DNA from: Ipomoea triloba
Taxonomy: Eukaryota > Streptophyta > Magnoliopsida > Solanales > Convolvulaceae
Direction: 5' to 3'
DNA: 64,000 nucleotides
Assembly: GCF_003576645.1 (NCBI RefSeq)
Contig: NC_044920.1
Span: forward strand, 7,387,312-7,451,311
The translations under genes were made by a program, and so were the position numbers. Below are positions 55,518 to 64,000 of the stretch, piece by piece. The first letter of the stretch is position 1. Every line of letters begins with the position of its first letter. The notes beneath the pieces are model-generated. The model saw nothing but the letters and a program-made list of their open reading frames with translations, was not told where the DNA came from and made no database searches.

Positions 55518-57319
55518 TGTTGGTCCCAAGGGGATGGGGTACAAGTCTAGAGGGGGGGGTGAATAGACTTGTATAGGATTTTGCAAATCTTTTCAACCTC
55601 TCGTGTGTATTGATCTTAGGATGTTTAGGTTCGATACCTCACGAGGTGAAGACAAAGTTTTATGCGCAGCGGAAATGTTATCCCCTTTTAGTTAGCACGA
55701 GTTTGAGTTAGTTCGAGAAGTGAGTTTATATGCAGTGCAATCGAGAGGTTAGCGAGAGATAAAAACAGTAAGTAAATGCAAGAGAGATTTTTAAGTGGTT
55801 CGGCCAACCCGCCTACGTCCACTCTTCTTCCAGAAACTCCCTGGAAGGATTGCACTAAAAACTTCCCTTATTTAGTACAATATCGAGCGCTTGAGCTTTG
55901 ATCACGAAGCCCGCCTCAAGCCTCAGGTTTTTCGCCCCGCTTCTTGTTACTCCACCTCTCGAGCACTTGACCTTTGATCACCAAGCCCGCGTCAAGCCTC
56001 AGGATCTTCACAAGACAGTTCCCAGGTTACTCCGCCTCTCCAAGGTCTTTCTCCCCGCTTCCAGCTACTCCACCTCTCAAGCACTTGACCTTTGATCACC
56101 AAGCCCGCGTCAAGCCTCAGGTTTCTTTCACTCGGACAGCTGCCAGGTTACTCCACCTCTCTTGCTTAATCCAAAGCAAGGTGTTTTTGGTTGTCACAGT
56201 TGAATGTAACAAGCTCCAATCTGACCACAAGCTATCGTTGAATCAACTTCGATGTAGAGCAGCTTCGGTCACCTTCTGGATGTATAACAGTTTAAGCTTT
56301 GTAACTCTCTTGAAACACTAAGATGTGTTTTCTCGCTGTTTTGAATATCAGGATGATATTTCAAGTTGAGCACTTGCACTTGAACGTTTTAGACAGACAC
56401 TTCTTAAGAATTTCGAACCTCTTTTCTTTTTAACTCCTTTTCATATTTTTTTTTTGTGTCTTTACGTCCTTATATATGAGAGTAGAGGAATAATTCCGTT
56501 GGAGGGAAAATTATTCCGTTTGAAGTTTGTCTCCCACGCTGATCATGGGTCTTGCATATTTTCAGCATATTTCATGGAGTGGTGATCTTGTAACTTGAAC
56601 CTCTTTGTCTTGTAGTGAATGTTCCATAGTTCACTTTTCTTGAGTCCATGCTCCACTTTTCGTCTTTTGGTAAAAGTTACTCTTTTTATATTCCCATTAT
56701 TCCTTGTTTGTAGGGAATCAGACCACTTCAGCATTGGTGCACCTTTTGACCGTTTGTGGTGGAAATCTGACGTGTCATCCATTTCCGCCCATTTTGAAAT
56801 CTTCACGTTCGGCACCTCTTCATTATTCCATCTCCATGATATTCTTCTTCTCCAAACTTTAAGTATGACCGTCCTTCAGCTTTGTTGGAGAATTGTTAGT
56901 GTATCGAGACCAAGGTTGATATCTTGATCGCTTGATGTCTCGAACTCAAATATCGAGAGGTCTATCTCTCGAACTCTGTTTATGTCTCGAACTTGATAAC
57001 TGTATCGAGAGGTTCTACCTCTCGAACTCTGATTATGTCTCGAGACTTAGTTGATGTCTCGCAGACCCTTATTCCTCCAGTGTTGTCCCATGCCTTCTTC
57101 TGATCTGTCTATATGATTACAACACACGAGACTTCTAAGATGTTCAAACAAATTTACCTCAAGCTTAAATATTTTCCGAGTTGAGCTCAAAGTTACTCGG
57201 TTGTATTTTCGCTCTTGGTTTACTTGTCGAACTTACAGCGTTTTGCCTATGCGTCGAGACTCGGGGATTTCTACTTAACAGTTGGTATCATCAAAACCTA
57301 TTACATGATGTTCCTAACA
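55518..57319 (-). mobile_element. 3' LTR of the minus-strand SIRE-like element (subtype B, 1802 bp)
   Basis: Minus strand TGTTAGG at 57319 to ACCAACA at 55518. TATA box at 56469-56476. Many differences from LTR1-3, including GTAGAAATCC and a different set of TCGAGAGGT words; it shares these with the fragment at 9027-9314. The adjacent bases ACCTT (55513-55517) would be the target duplication; the other end is outside the window. Confidence 0.95.
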
Positions 57320-57608
57320 ATTTCCCCCTTTTTGATGATGCCAACACTTATACTTACTCTATATGGCTGATTTGATAGAAAGAATTAACAAGGATTTTAT
57401 TTTTCAGCGCATATGGTAAGTTTGACAAAATACTCTACTAAACTATGAATAATATAACTCACGCAACACCCCCAGCAAAAGATATATATGATTATAAAAA
57501 GGGAATGTTTACAAAGTAGAGTTTAGTAGACAGGATTGAAAGAAATAAGACCAAGAACAACATAGATATCAATACATTGAAATGAGATGGAGTTTGGACC
57601 ATGAGAGC
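57320..57608 (-). promoter_or_regulatory. 3' untranslated region and polypurine tract, copy 3
   Basis: PPT at 57321-57333 (minus AAAAAGGGGGAAA), one base from the LTR. The remainder is the AT-rich ORF3 tail. Confidence 0.9.
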
Positions 57609-60600
57609 TTACTTCTTGTTGGCTTTCCTTTTCTTGTTAATGGCTTCTCGTGTCTTGATGGGGTCTTTCGGATTTACCAGGCTTAAGTATTCATCTGTGA
57701 CATCTAGATGCCTGTAGTTCCTGTAGGCTTCCCCCACGAACTCACCATCAATTACTCCATCTTTCCACCAAGCAATACATTCTTCTGGAGACATATTGCT
57801 GTGTGTAGATATCCCAGTGATTTTCAGAAGCTTGAATATCTCCAGAGTCAGAATTTGTTCAGTGTCTTCTCTGTTCCCAAACTTAAAGTTTGTCATGAGA
57901 AGATCTATCTTCCTTTCTTCTTCTGACTGTCGTTCTTGTCTTTTTCTTCTTCTTTCTCTGTCCTCTTCTCTCCTTCTCTCCATTTCCAGTGTACGCTGGA
58001 CCCTTAGGTTTTCTGCCTGTTTAGCATCCTCCACTGCTTTGCTCATGATTCTTGGTATTTTTGGAGGTGGTCCAGCTGGTTCACTTGCTGCCCTTTTCTT
58101 GCCCGTTGTATCCCCCTTCTTTTTCTCTTTATTTTCCCCCTTGTTGGCATCATCAGCACGGGAGAGGAGGGTGGACATACCTTCGAAGATTGCTTGAAGT
58201 TGGGCAGGCACTTGGTTCGACAGGTCATCGAGTATGGCCTTCATCACATCCTGTCGAAGTTCACTGGAATATTGGAAGGCTCGAAGCTCTGCTCGCATCT
58301 CGGCTAATTCAGCCCTCGCACTTGCAGCCTCTGCTCGAGCGACAGCGGCTTCATCAGTGGCTTTCCGTGCTGCATCCTCAGCCCATATCGCCTGTTCGAG
58401 AAGTTCGGCATGACGGCCTTGGGATTCACTTGTGCCCGCAGCAGGCATTGCAGCATTGCGGACCACAGCGAGTATACTTTCGAGCTGAGCCATCTTCTGA
58501 GATTGATCAGCCATGAATTGACGCACTTCGCCAATGAAGACTTCTTCGGCCTGTGGATCATAGTTAGAGGTAGGAGATGAGGATCGAGATGTACCTTTCG
58601 TCGGAGGGGACTTGGGTGCTTCCAGATTTCCACCCATGACTTGCAATTGCGAGTCCACCTCTCGATTTAACGTCTGAGGATCCACAGGAACACAAGGTTC
58701 AGAGCTCGAAGGTAGCTCCATGTCAGGTGCTTCCCGATTTCCACCTGAGGGATGGATCACTTCTTGCTCCTTACCTCTCGAACCTGGAGCCTCAGCTTCA
58801 GCAACTGTGGAGATAGGGTCAGCCAGAGAGTGATCTTCGGTATTGGACGCTTCCCTGTTTTCATCCAATAGAGGTTCCCCCTCAGCATCACCTCTCGAAC
58901 CAGTGCTGGGAACTTTGTCATCTGCTGGTGAGGTTGGAGACGTAGTGTCGACAGGTGCTTCCGGGTTTCCACCTTCGATGGTATCATCAGTACTCCTCGA
59001 ACCAGCAGGACTTGGGGCATTCTGCTTATGTTGCTCATTTGACTGCATTTCAGTCTGCTCCGATGAGTCTGGAATGATAATTATTTCAGGAGCAGTAGGA
59101 AAACCCGGCAGTGTGAGCAACGGAACTTCACCCTCTCGAAATGTCTGTGCTTCATCAGTAGTGGTCGAGGGTGTGAACTCAGGTGGTGGCAAAAGTAGAA
59201 CGGTGTTAGGTGCCACTTGAAGTGCTTCAGAGGTCTCGGATTCACCTCTCGAAACTTCTACCTGTTCGTCCAGAGCAGAGTTGCTGACTTGGGACAGTGG
59301 GATTGCGGCTGTTGCAATATCATCGTGAGCAACCCCAGAGGTCTCTCCTGGCCCTCTCGTGAACTCAACGTTCTGTCCCAAGGAGATGGCAGTGGCGAGC
59401 CTGATATCTTCTCGAAATCGTGCTTCTGTTTCAGGATCTTCTTCAGGCTCAGCTTCAACTTCTGGTGCTTCAACTGCTATGCTCTTCCCTTTATCAGTTC
59501 TTTCACTGTTCAGCTTCATTACTCGTGTTTCGTGGGCAAGATCCATCAGTTGTTGAGCTGGGATCTCGGAGATGCCCCACCACTGGAGTGCAAACTGCTC
59601 TTCTGCCTCCATTTCAGCTGCTTGACTCATCAATTGAGTGAAAGAACTGGTTCTCCAGTTGATCCACCTGATCTCCCTGGAGAAGTCATCAAGAGTGGGA
59701 GCTTCCACTGCCAACTGAGCGGAAACTTCTTCATATAAGTCATCCCGCCCATCAGAGATGATTTCAGTAGCAGAGATTGCTTCGTCTATCTGAGCCGTGA
59801 TCTCTCGACTATGCTCCAAGAGATCATCTTCCACCCTGACTGTGTAGTCTGTCTCTCGAACCATCTCACATGGTTCTTCTGCATCTCCTTGTACTGGATC
59901 ACTGATCCCAGTACCTTCAACCTCTCGAGCCATCTTTCGAGATAAACCAACAGAGTCACCAGTACCCTCAGCAGTAATATCATCATTAACACACAAATCT
60001 CTTGACAGGGACCTGGTAGGGGGCACTCTCTCAACCTCAGTGGCCAGTGTAGCCTGAGGTTCCCCCTGGGCTTGTGCCCTGTCCTCGAAGGGTACTTGTA
60101 TAACTGACGGTTCCACCTCTTGAACCCGGGTGACAGTAACAGTTTTGGCTTTCCTAGCCCTCTTTGGCAGATGAACCCTTTGTATCAGTACATCGAGAGG
60201 TTCATCATCAGAATTCTTTTCCTCGGTTTGGGCTTTCCTTTTGCCCCTTCCTTTTGGCTGTGAGGGAGAAGGTGCAGCTTTAACACCTTTAGTTTTGGGG
60301 ACTAGAGATTTCGTCCTACCCATATAGGTATTTCGATGAATCTCTTTTCCCTCCCTCAGTTCGAAGCCCTTCAGGCTTAGGAGAAATTGCACAACAAAGC
60401 CGAAACCAACCTTTTTACTGATCGACAGGTTGGCGTTGGAGACTGAGCGCATCACTTGCTGTTGGAGGAAGTTGAAGATAATATGTGCCCAGTCCAGCTT
60501 GTTGTTGTTCCAAATGGCATGGAGGATTTTGAGGAGGTCTAGACTAACCTCGCCAGTTCCGGACACCTTGCCGAGCACAAACTTCATGATTAGGTCGGCA

Positions 60601-61088
60601 GCGAGAGCAAACCTCTCCTTTAGGTGGTACTTGCGGAGGGCAGAGGATGCTCTGGGTGGTGCAGTCGCTAGTCGGATTTTCTCCCAGAAGGCTTGCTTGT
60701 CCAAGTCGTAATCCGATAGATGCTTGACTGCTTCCTCCGATGACGCGAAATCAAATGCCGCTCTGAGGTCACCTACAGATGTTGTGATGGGAAAATCATT
60801 AAAGCGGCTTTCGATTTTACCCTTCGTGACCTTGGCATTTGCGAACCATTCTGTGAAGTCGAGGGGGTGAACGGTCCCGTAGTCGTGCGTCATGTATTTC
60901 ATCAGTCCTGCTTTCTCAAACTTCTTCAGGACTTTTTCCGCCATTTTTGGATTAGGGGAGTTGGTGATGAAGCCATTTCTGTCAAGGATACTCCCCGCCT
61001 TGACTTGTTTGATCTGAGAGCGAATGTGTAGCAACTCCCTCTGATATGCGTCGGAAGATGAGGTTGATGTAGAGGATTCGGACGCCAT
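57609..61088 (-). CDS. Accessory ORF3, copy 3, intact (1159 aa, unknown function)
   Basis: The only unbroken ORF3. ATG at 61088, 105 bases after the TATAAAAG box. Approximate layout: Ser-rich start (1-12); N-terminal globular region (15-260) with MTHDYGTVHPLDFTEWFANA and VGDLRAAFDFASSEEAV; basic stretch PKGRGKRKAQ (~280); acidic, Pro/Ser/Glu-rich middle (300-840) with SRGE and GGNREAP modules; coiled coil (850-970); KRAASEPAGPPPK then an Arg/Glu-rich helix (990-1050); C-terminal domain (1055-1159) with ECIAWWKDGVIDGEF and a Lys-rich end. No signal peptide, transmembrane helix or protease site, so an envelope role is unlikely. The N-terminal region resembles, from memory, hypothetical proteins abundant in some asterid annotations. 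A nuclear or nucleic-acid-bound role is a guess from the basic stretches. Confidence 0.85.
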   Translation of the reverse strand: MASESSTSTSSSDAYQRELLHIRSQIKQVKAGSILDRNGFITNSPNPKMAEKVLKKFEKAGLMKYMTHDYGTVHPLDFTEWFANAKVTKGKIESRFNDFPITTSVGDLRAAFDFASSEEAVKHLSDYDLDKQAFWEKIRLATAPPRASSALRKYHLKERFALAADLIMKFVLGKVSGTGEVSLDLLKILHAIWNNNKLDWAHIIFNFLQQQVMRSVSNANLSISKKVGFGFVVQFLLSLKGFELREGKEIHRNTYMGRTKSLVPKTKGVKAAPSPSQPKGRGKRKAQTEEKNSDDEPLDVLIQRVHLPKRARKAKTVTVTRVQEVEPSVIQVPFEDRAQAQGEPQATLATEVERVPPTRSLSRDLCVNDDITAEGTGDSVGLSRKMAREVEGTGISDPVQGDAEEPCEMVRETDYTVRVEDDLLEHSREITAQIDEAISATEIISDGRDDLYEEVSAQLAVEAPTLDDFSREIRWINWRTSSFTQLMSQAAEMEAEEQFALQWWGISEIPAQQLMDLAHETRVMKLNSERTDKGKSIAVEAPEVEAEPEEDPETEARFREDIRLATAISLGQNVEFTRGPGETSGVAHDDIATAAIPLSQVSNSALDEQVEVSRGESETSEALQVAPNTVLLLPPPEFTPSTTTDEAQTFREGEVPLLTLPGFPTAPEIIIIPDSSEQTEMQSNEQHKQNAPSPAGSRSTDDTIEGGNPEAPVDTTSPTSPADDKVPSTGSRGDAEGEPLLDENREASNTEDHSLADPISTVAEAEAPGSRGKEQEVIHPSGGNREAPDMELPSSSEPCVPVDPQTLNREVDSQLQVMGGNLEAPKSPPTKGTSRSSSPTSNYDPQAEEVFIGEVRQFMADQSQKMAQLESILAVVRNAAMPAAGTSESQGRHAELLEQAIWAEDAARKATDEAAVARAEAASARAELAEMRAELRAFQYSSELRQDVMKAILDDLSNQVPAQLQAIFEGMSTLLSRADDANKGENKEKKKGDTTGKKRAASEPAGPPPKIPRIMSKAVEDAKQAENLRVQRTLEMERRREEDRERRRKRQERQSEEERKIDLLMTNFKFGNREDTEQILTLEIFKLLKITGISTHSNMSPEECIAWWKDGVIDGEFVGEAYRNYRHLDVTDEYLSLVNPKDPIKTREAINKKRKANKK

Positions 61089-61192
61089 TGATGAAGGTTA
61101 GATGTTTTGGAGGGAATGTGTACTGCGTTTAGTATTTGGGGATTTTGGGTAAACGGTTTTAGCTTGAATCCGGGTAAAGAAGAAGGATTTGG

Positions 61193-61200
61193 CTTTTATA
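61193..61200 (-). promoter_or_regulatory. Internal TATA box before ORF3, copy 3
   Basis: Minus-strand TATAAAAG, equivalent to 18668 and 31537. Confidence 0.5.
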
Positions 61201-61461
61201 TCGTGTGGATTCGGGTTGGATATATGGGTAGGGTTGAGAGCTTGACCCAAGGAAGGATACCGGTTTTCTTTAAGGAAGTAAAAGGTCAGAAATACTCCTA
61301 GTAACGGTCAGCGTATATGAAAAATAAGGGTATTTTTGGTAAATTAACAGAGCGGTTTTAGATTCAGGATAGTGGGGTAATAAAGAAAGGTAACTATATG
61401 ATCATGCTCCCACTAATCAAGATAACTCCCTTAAGTGCGGAAAACCGCCAGTAACCGATGA

Positions 61462-61469
61462 CCACGTGG
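61462..61469 (-). promoter_or_regulatory. G-box upstream of ORF3, copy 3
   Basis: CCACGTGG, equivalent to 18402-18409. Confidence 0.45.
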
Positions 61470-61513
61470 CTAGCATTAATATCCAAAGTTAGCCGTTTCC
61501 CCTCATATATCAG

Positions 61514-61746
61514 ATTCACCTCTCGAAGGTGAATTGTCTTCCACATGAGTTTAAGGATCTTCCCCCTGAGTGATTGATCCCTAAACCTCCTTATTCCTCC
61601 GTCTTGATCTGGTTAGGGATCTTCCCCCGGAGTGATTGATCCCTAACCCTCCTTATTCCTCCGTTCAGAGATATCAGTTTGTTATCTTTCGAAGTGACCT
61701 CTCGAACTACCCTTCTTCGAGACATAACGTATATAGACAAACTGAT
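61514..61746 (-). promoter_or_regulatory. RNA hairpin cluster, copy 3
   Basis: Plus-strand coordinates of paired arms: 61514-61521 with 61527-61534 (ATTCACCT/AGGTGAAT); 61549-61559 with 61576-61586; 61611-61621 with 61638-61648 (perfect); outer stem 61673-61682 with 61737-61746. Same order as in copies 1 and 2, with one fewer middle hairpin than copy 1. Confidence 0.6.
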
Positions 61747-62086
61747 CGGGTGACCTCTCGAACTACCTTTCGAACACAGATTGCGAGAGAGACAAGTTTG
61801 ATTCACCTAAAAGATATCACTTGGAACATATCCTTAAGTTCATTTAGTGATTTCCAGATACATTACATATGAATCAATATTCTATTAGATTCCTTAGAAA
61901 TTTTTGTTTGGCCTTGGTCAGCCTAATAGGAATCTATCGTTAAAGCAGAAACTAGCCATCTAAAGTCCTATTTGTCTAATAACAGAACTAGGGGTGGCTA
62001 TTCCCTTTTCTTGTTCTCCTCTCCGGAGCTGCTTACTGTAGTTGGGAGTGACCATCTTCATCGCTAATCCTCTTAATGTCTTTAGA

Positions 62087-62455
62087 TTAGGTATGATCAT
62101 CCCTTTGGCTGCTGCAGACCTCAGAAAGTCCCATCTGGTCTTCCTCTCCATTTCCCTTGGTTCTCCATTTGGTTGAGGAAGGCCCTTTTCCAGAATGTGC
62201 AGCAGTAGGAGTCCCTCTTGTGCAGGACTCTTCTCCCGATTCCAGTATCCCATCGTTGTGGATCTCCTCGCATTTGGGGATCCATTCACCTTGGATGAGA
62301 ATAGGATTCTTGCTTGGATTATCAGGAAGCTCCGCAATCTGTTCACCCTTCGTAGATTCTGGATAGTTTTCTCCTTGAAAATCTTTGGACTTGACTGCCG
62401 GTTTCTTTCCTTTATAAAAGAATGGAACATCATCTTTTCCTTTCTTTTTCTCCAT
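62087..62455 (-). CDS. Accessory small ORF, copy 3 (122 aa, unknown function)
   Basis: ATG at 62455 (MEKKKGKDDVPFFYKGKK), 39 bases after TATAAATA. Contains KSKDFQGENYPES, IAELPDNPSKNP, GEWIPKCEEIHNDGILES and ends SSQRDDHT. Intact. Lys-rich start, acidic middle, no membrane segment. Homologous to 30355-30726 (intact) and 17348-17717 (one frameshift). I know no family for it. Confidence 0.6.
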   Translation of the reverse strand: MEKKKGKDDVPFFYKGKKPAVKSKDFQGENYPESTKGEQIAELPDNPSKNPILIQGEWIPKCEEIHNDGILESGEESCTRGTPTAAHSGKGPSSTKWRTKGNGEEDQMGLSEVCSSQRDDHT

Positions 62456-62493
62456 GGGAAGTTGATGATATGAACTTCTGAAAGAAACCCTCT

Positions 62494-62501
62494 TATTTAT
62501 A
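62494..62501 (-). promoter_or_regulatory. Internal TATA box before the small ORF, copy 3
   Basis: Minus-strand TATAAATA, equivalent to 17302 and 30309. Confidence 0.5.
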
Positions 62502-62655
62502 GCCCAATAAGGTTATCACTTTTGAGTCACGGGATGCAATATGAATGACCGTTCAATGCTTGTGTAACTCCAAAGCTGCCATAAAGTTGATGAAACCGCC
62601 CCTCACATGCGAAACAGTTCATGGCACTAAATACAAGAAGATAAGATTTGACCAT

Positions 62656-64000
62656 TCATCCCAATTCTATCATTCCCAATTCTAACCTTAGTTGAGAGAA
62701 TCTATTTTCACATAACGCTTTTGTGAAAATATCTGCTAGTTGCTCCTCCGTTGCAACATATTCCAAAGTAATGTCCTTTTTCTCAACGTGGTCTCGGATG
62801 AAGTGATACTTAATATCAATATGCTTTGTTCTGGAGTGTAACACTGGGTTGTGGGTGATGGCAATAGCACTTGTATTGTCACACATGATTTTAACCTCCT
62901 TACACTCAACACCATAATCCATTAGCTGTTGCTTCATCCATAAGATCTGAGCACAACAACTTCCAGCTGCTACATATTCTGCCTCAGCAGTGCTTGTAGC
63001 TATCGAATGTTGTTTCTTGCTAAACCATGAGACAAGTCTTCCACCTAGAAACTGACATGTCCCTGATGTGCTCTTTCGATCTATCTTACAACCGGCAAAG
63101 TCCGCATCTGAATAACCCATAAGTTCGAAAGATCCACCTTTCGAATACCAAAGTCCAACACTTTGCGTACCTTTGAGATATCTAAGGATCTTTTTAGATG
63201 CATTTAAGTGACTTTCCTTAGGACTTGCCTGAAATCTAGCACATACACCTACTGCAAAGGATATATCTGGTCTACTAGCAGTTAAATAAAGAAGAGATCC
63301 GATGATACCTCGATAAGTGGTTTGATCGACCTCTCGACCTTCGCTGTCGACATCGATACGTAGAGAGGTTCCCATAGGTACTTTGACTGAGGATTTCCCT
63401 TCTATGTTGTATTTCCTGAGCAGATCCTTGGTGTATTTCTCCTGGTTGATGAAGATACCTTCCTTAAGCTGTCTCACTTGTAGTCCAAGGAAGTAGTTGA
63501 GCTCTCCCATCATGCTCATCTCGAACTTTCCTTTCATCAAACTGGAGAACTTCTCGCACAAGTCTGGATTGGTGCTACCAAAAATGATATCGTCCACATA
63601 GATTTGCACCAATAAGATGTGATCCCCATCCTTAATTCTAAACAATGTTTTGTCCACTAGGCCTTTGGTGAACCCACACTGAAGTAGAAAAGAGGATAAG
63701 GTATCATACCAAGCTCTCGGAGCTTGTTTTAAGCCGTAAAGTGCCTTCTTTAATTTGTATACTTTGTCAGCTCCCACGTCCTTCAAGAAACCCGGAGGTT
63801 GTTCAACGTACACCTCTTCTTCGAGAAGTTCGTTCAGAAAAGCGCTCTTGACATCCATTTGATATACCTTAAAGTCTTTGAAGGCGGCATATGCGAGAAA
63901 GATGCGTATGGCTTCGAGACGTGCCACTGGAGCGAAGGTTTCATCAAAATCTATTCCTTCCTCCTGACAGTAGCCTTTGGCAACAAGTCTGGCCTTATTC
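62656..64000 (-). CDS. pol: Pol polyprotein, copy 3, partial (RT and RNase H)
   Basis: Runs off the window end in an open frame. Shows [41 protein letters not shown] and LNYFLGLQV of the copia reverse transcriptase, then RNase H with [18 protein letters not shown], the [11 protein letters not shown] motif and the end [14 protein letters not shown]. The sites mutated to stops in copies 1 and 2 are sense codons here (Gln and Cys). Protease and integrase lie outside the window. Reads right to left toward the small ORF and ORF3. Confidence 0.95.
   Translation of the reverse strand, partial: NKARLVAKGYCQEEGIDFDETFAPVARLEAIRIFLAYAAFKDFKVYQMDVKSAFLNELLEEEVYVEQPPGFLKDVGADKVYKLKKALYGLKQAPRAWYDTLSSFLLQCGFTKGLVDKTLFRIKDGDHILLVQIYVDDIIFGSTNPDLCEKFSSLMKGKFEMSMMGELNYFLGLQVRQLKEGIFINQEKYTKDLLRKYNIEGKSSVKVPMGTSLRIDVDSEGREVDQTTYRGIIGSLLYLTASRPDISFAVGVCARFQASPKESHLNASKKILRYLKGTQSVGLWYSKGGSFELMGYSDADFAGCKIDRKSTSGTCQFLGGRLVSWFSKKQHSIATSTAEAEYVAAGSCCAQILWMKQQLMDYGVECKEVKIMCDNTSAIAITHNPVLHSRTKHIDIKYHFIRDHVEKKDITLEYVATEEQLADIFTKALCENRFSQLRLELGMIELG

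Larger units (their letters stand above)
55518..64000 (-). mobile_element. Third SIRE-like element, minus strand, cut by window end
   Basis: Right to left: pol (to 62656), TATA and small ORF, hairpin cluster, G-box and TATA, ORF3, PPT and 3' LTR. gag and the 5' LTR lie beyond 64000. All visible genes are intact, unlike the two plus-strand copies. Confidence 0.93.

Overview
This is a block of nested transposable elements from a plant nuclear genome, almost certainly a eudicot. The evidence is Ty1/copia retrotransposons primed by initiator-Met tRNA, an Athila-type Ty3/gypsy derivative with the usual plant primer site, Helitron ends with the plant-type GCAC hairpin and CTAG terminus, a LINE remnant, and very AT-rich spacers. 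I found no intact host gene, tRNA, rRNA or CRISPR array. Order and species cannot be settled from this window.

Layout. 1-9026: AT-rich DNA with an LTR fragment (608-1141), a LINE zf-RVT remnant, Helitron ends and TTA microsatellites. 9027-37243: a tandem copia (Sirevirus/SIRE-like) array on the + strand, LTR fragment-LTR-internal-LTR-internal-LTR, bounded by AAACT on both sides. 37268-51562: a Helitron-like unit on the - strand with a decayed PIF1-type helicase. It is split by an Athila derivative (40398-50541) that has gag and protease but no reverse transcriptase, and the Athila copy is itself split by a 3.0-kb solo LTR (43275-46277, TSD CCCAG). 51563-55517: Helitron tail and AT-rich repeats. 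55518-64000: a third copy of the SIRE-like family on the - strand, cut by the window end.

Three single-N positions (2788, 6188, 54370) each sit between two identical 1.1-2.5 kb direct copies. These look like unmerged contig overlaps, so about 5.3 kb of the window is probably false duplication.

The most interesting biology is in the SIRE-like family. Each copy carries LTR, PBS, gag, pol (protease-integrase-RT-RNase H), then an accessory module: a conserved TATA box and a ~122-codon small ORF, a cluster of RNA hairpins with compensatory changes between copies, a G-box and second TATA box, and a ~1160-1205-codon ORF3 that does not look like an envelope. gag and pol are out of frame by -1 with no slippery site in the ~10-nt overlap, but pol begins right after a strong 3' splice site, and a GTAAGT donor inside gag gives an exactly in-frame 815-nt candidate intron in both full copies. 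A short word, TTCGAGAGGT, recurs in LTR, spacer and coding DNA, on both strands and in two reading frames. Both + strand pol genes carry one nonsense codon each, at different places; the - strand ORF3 is intact.
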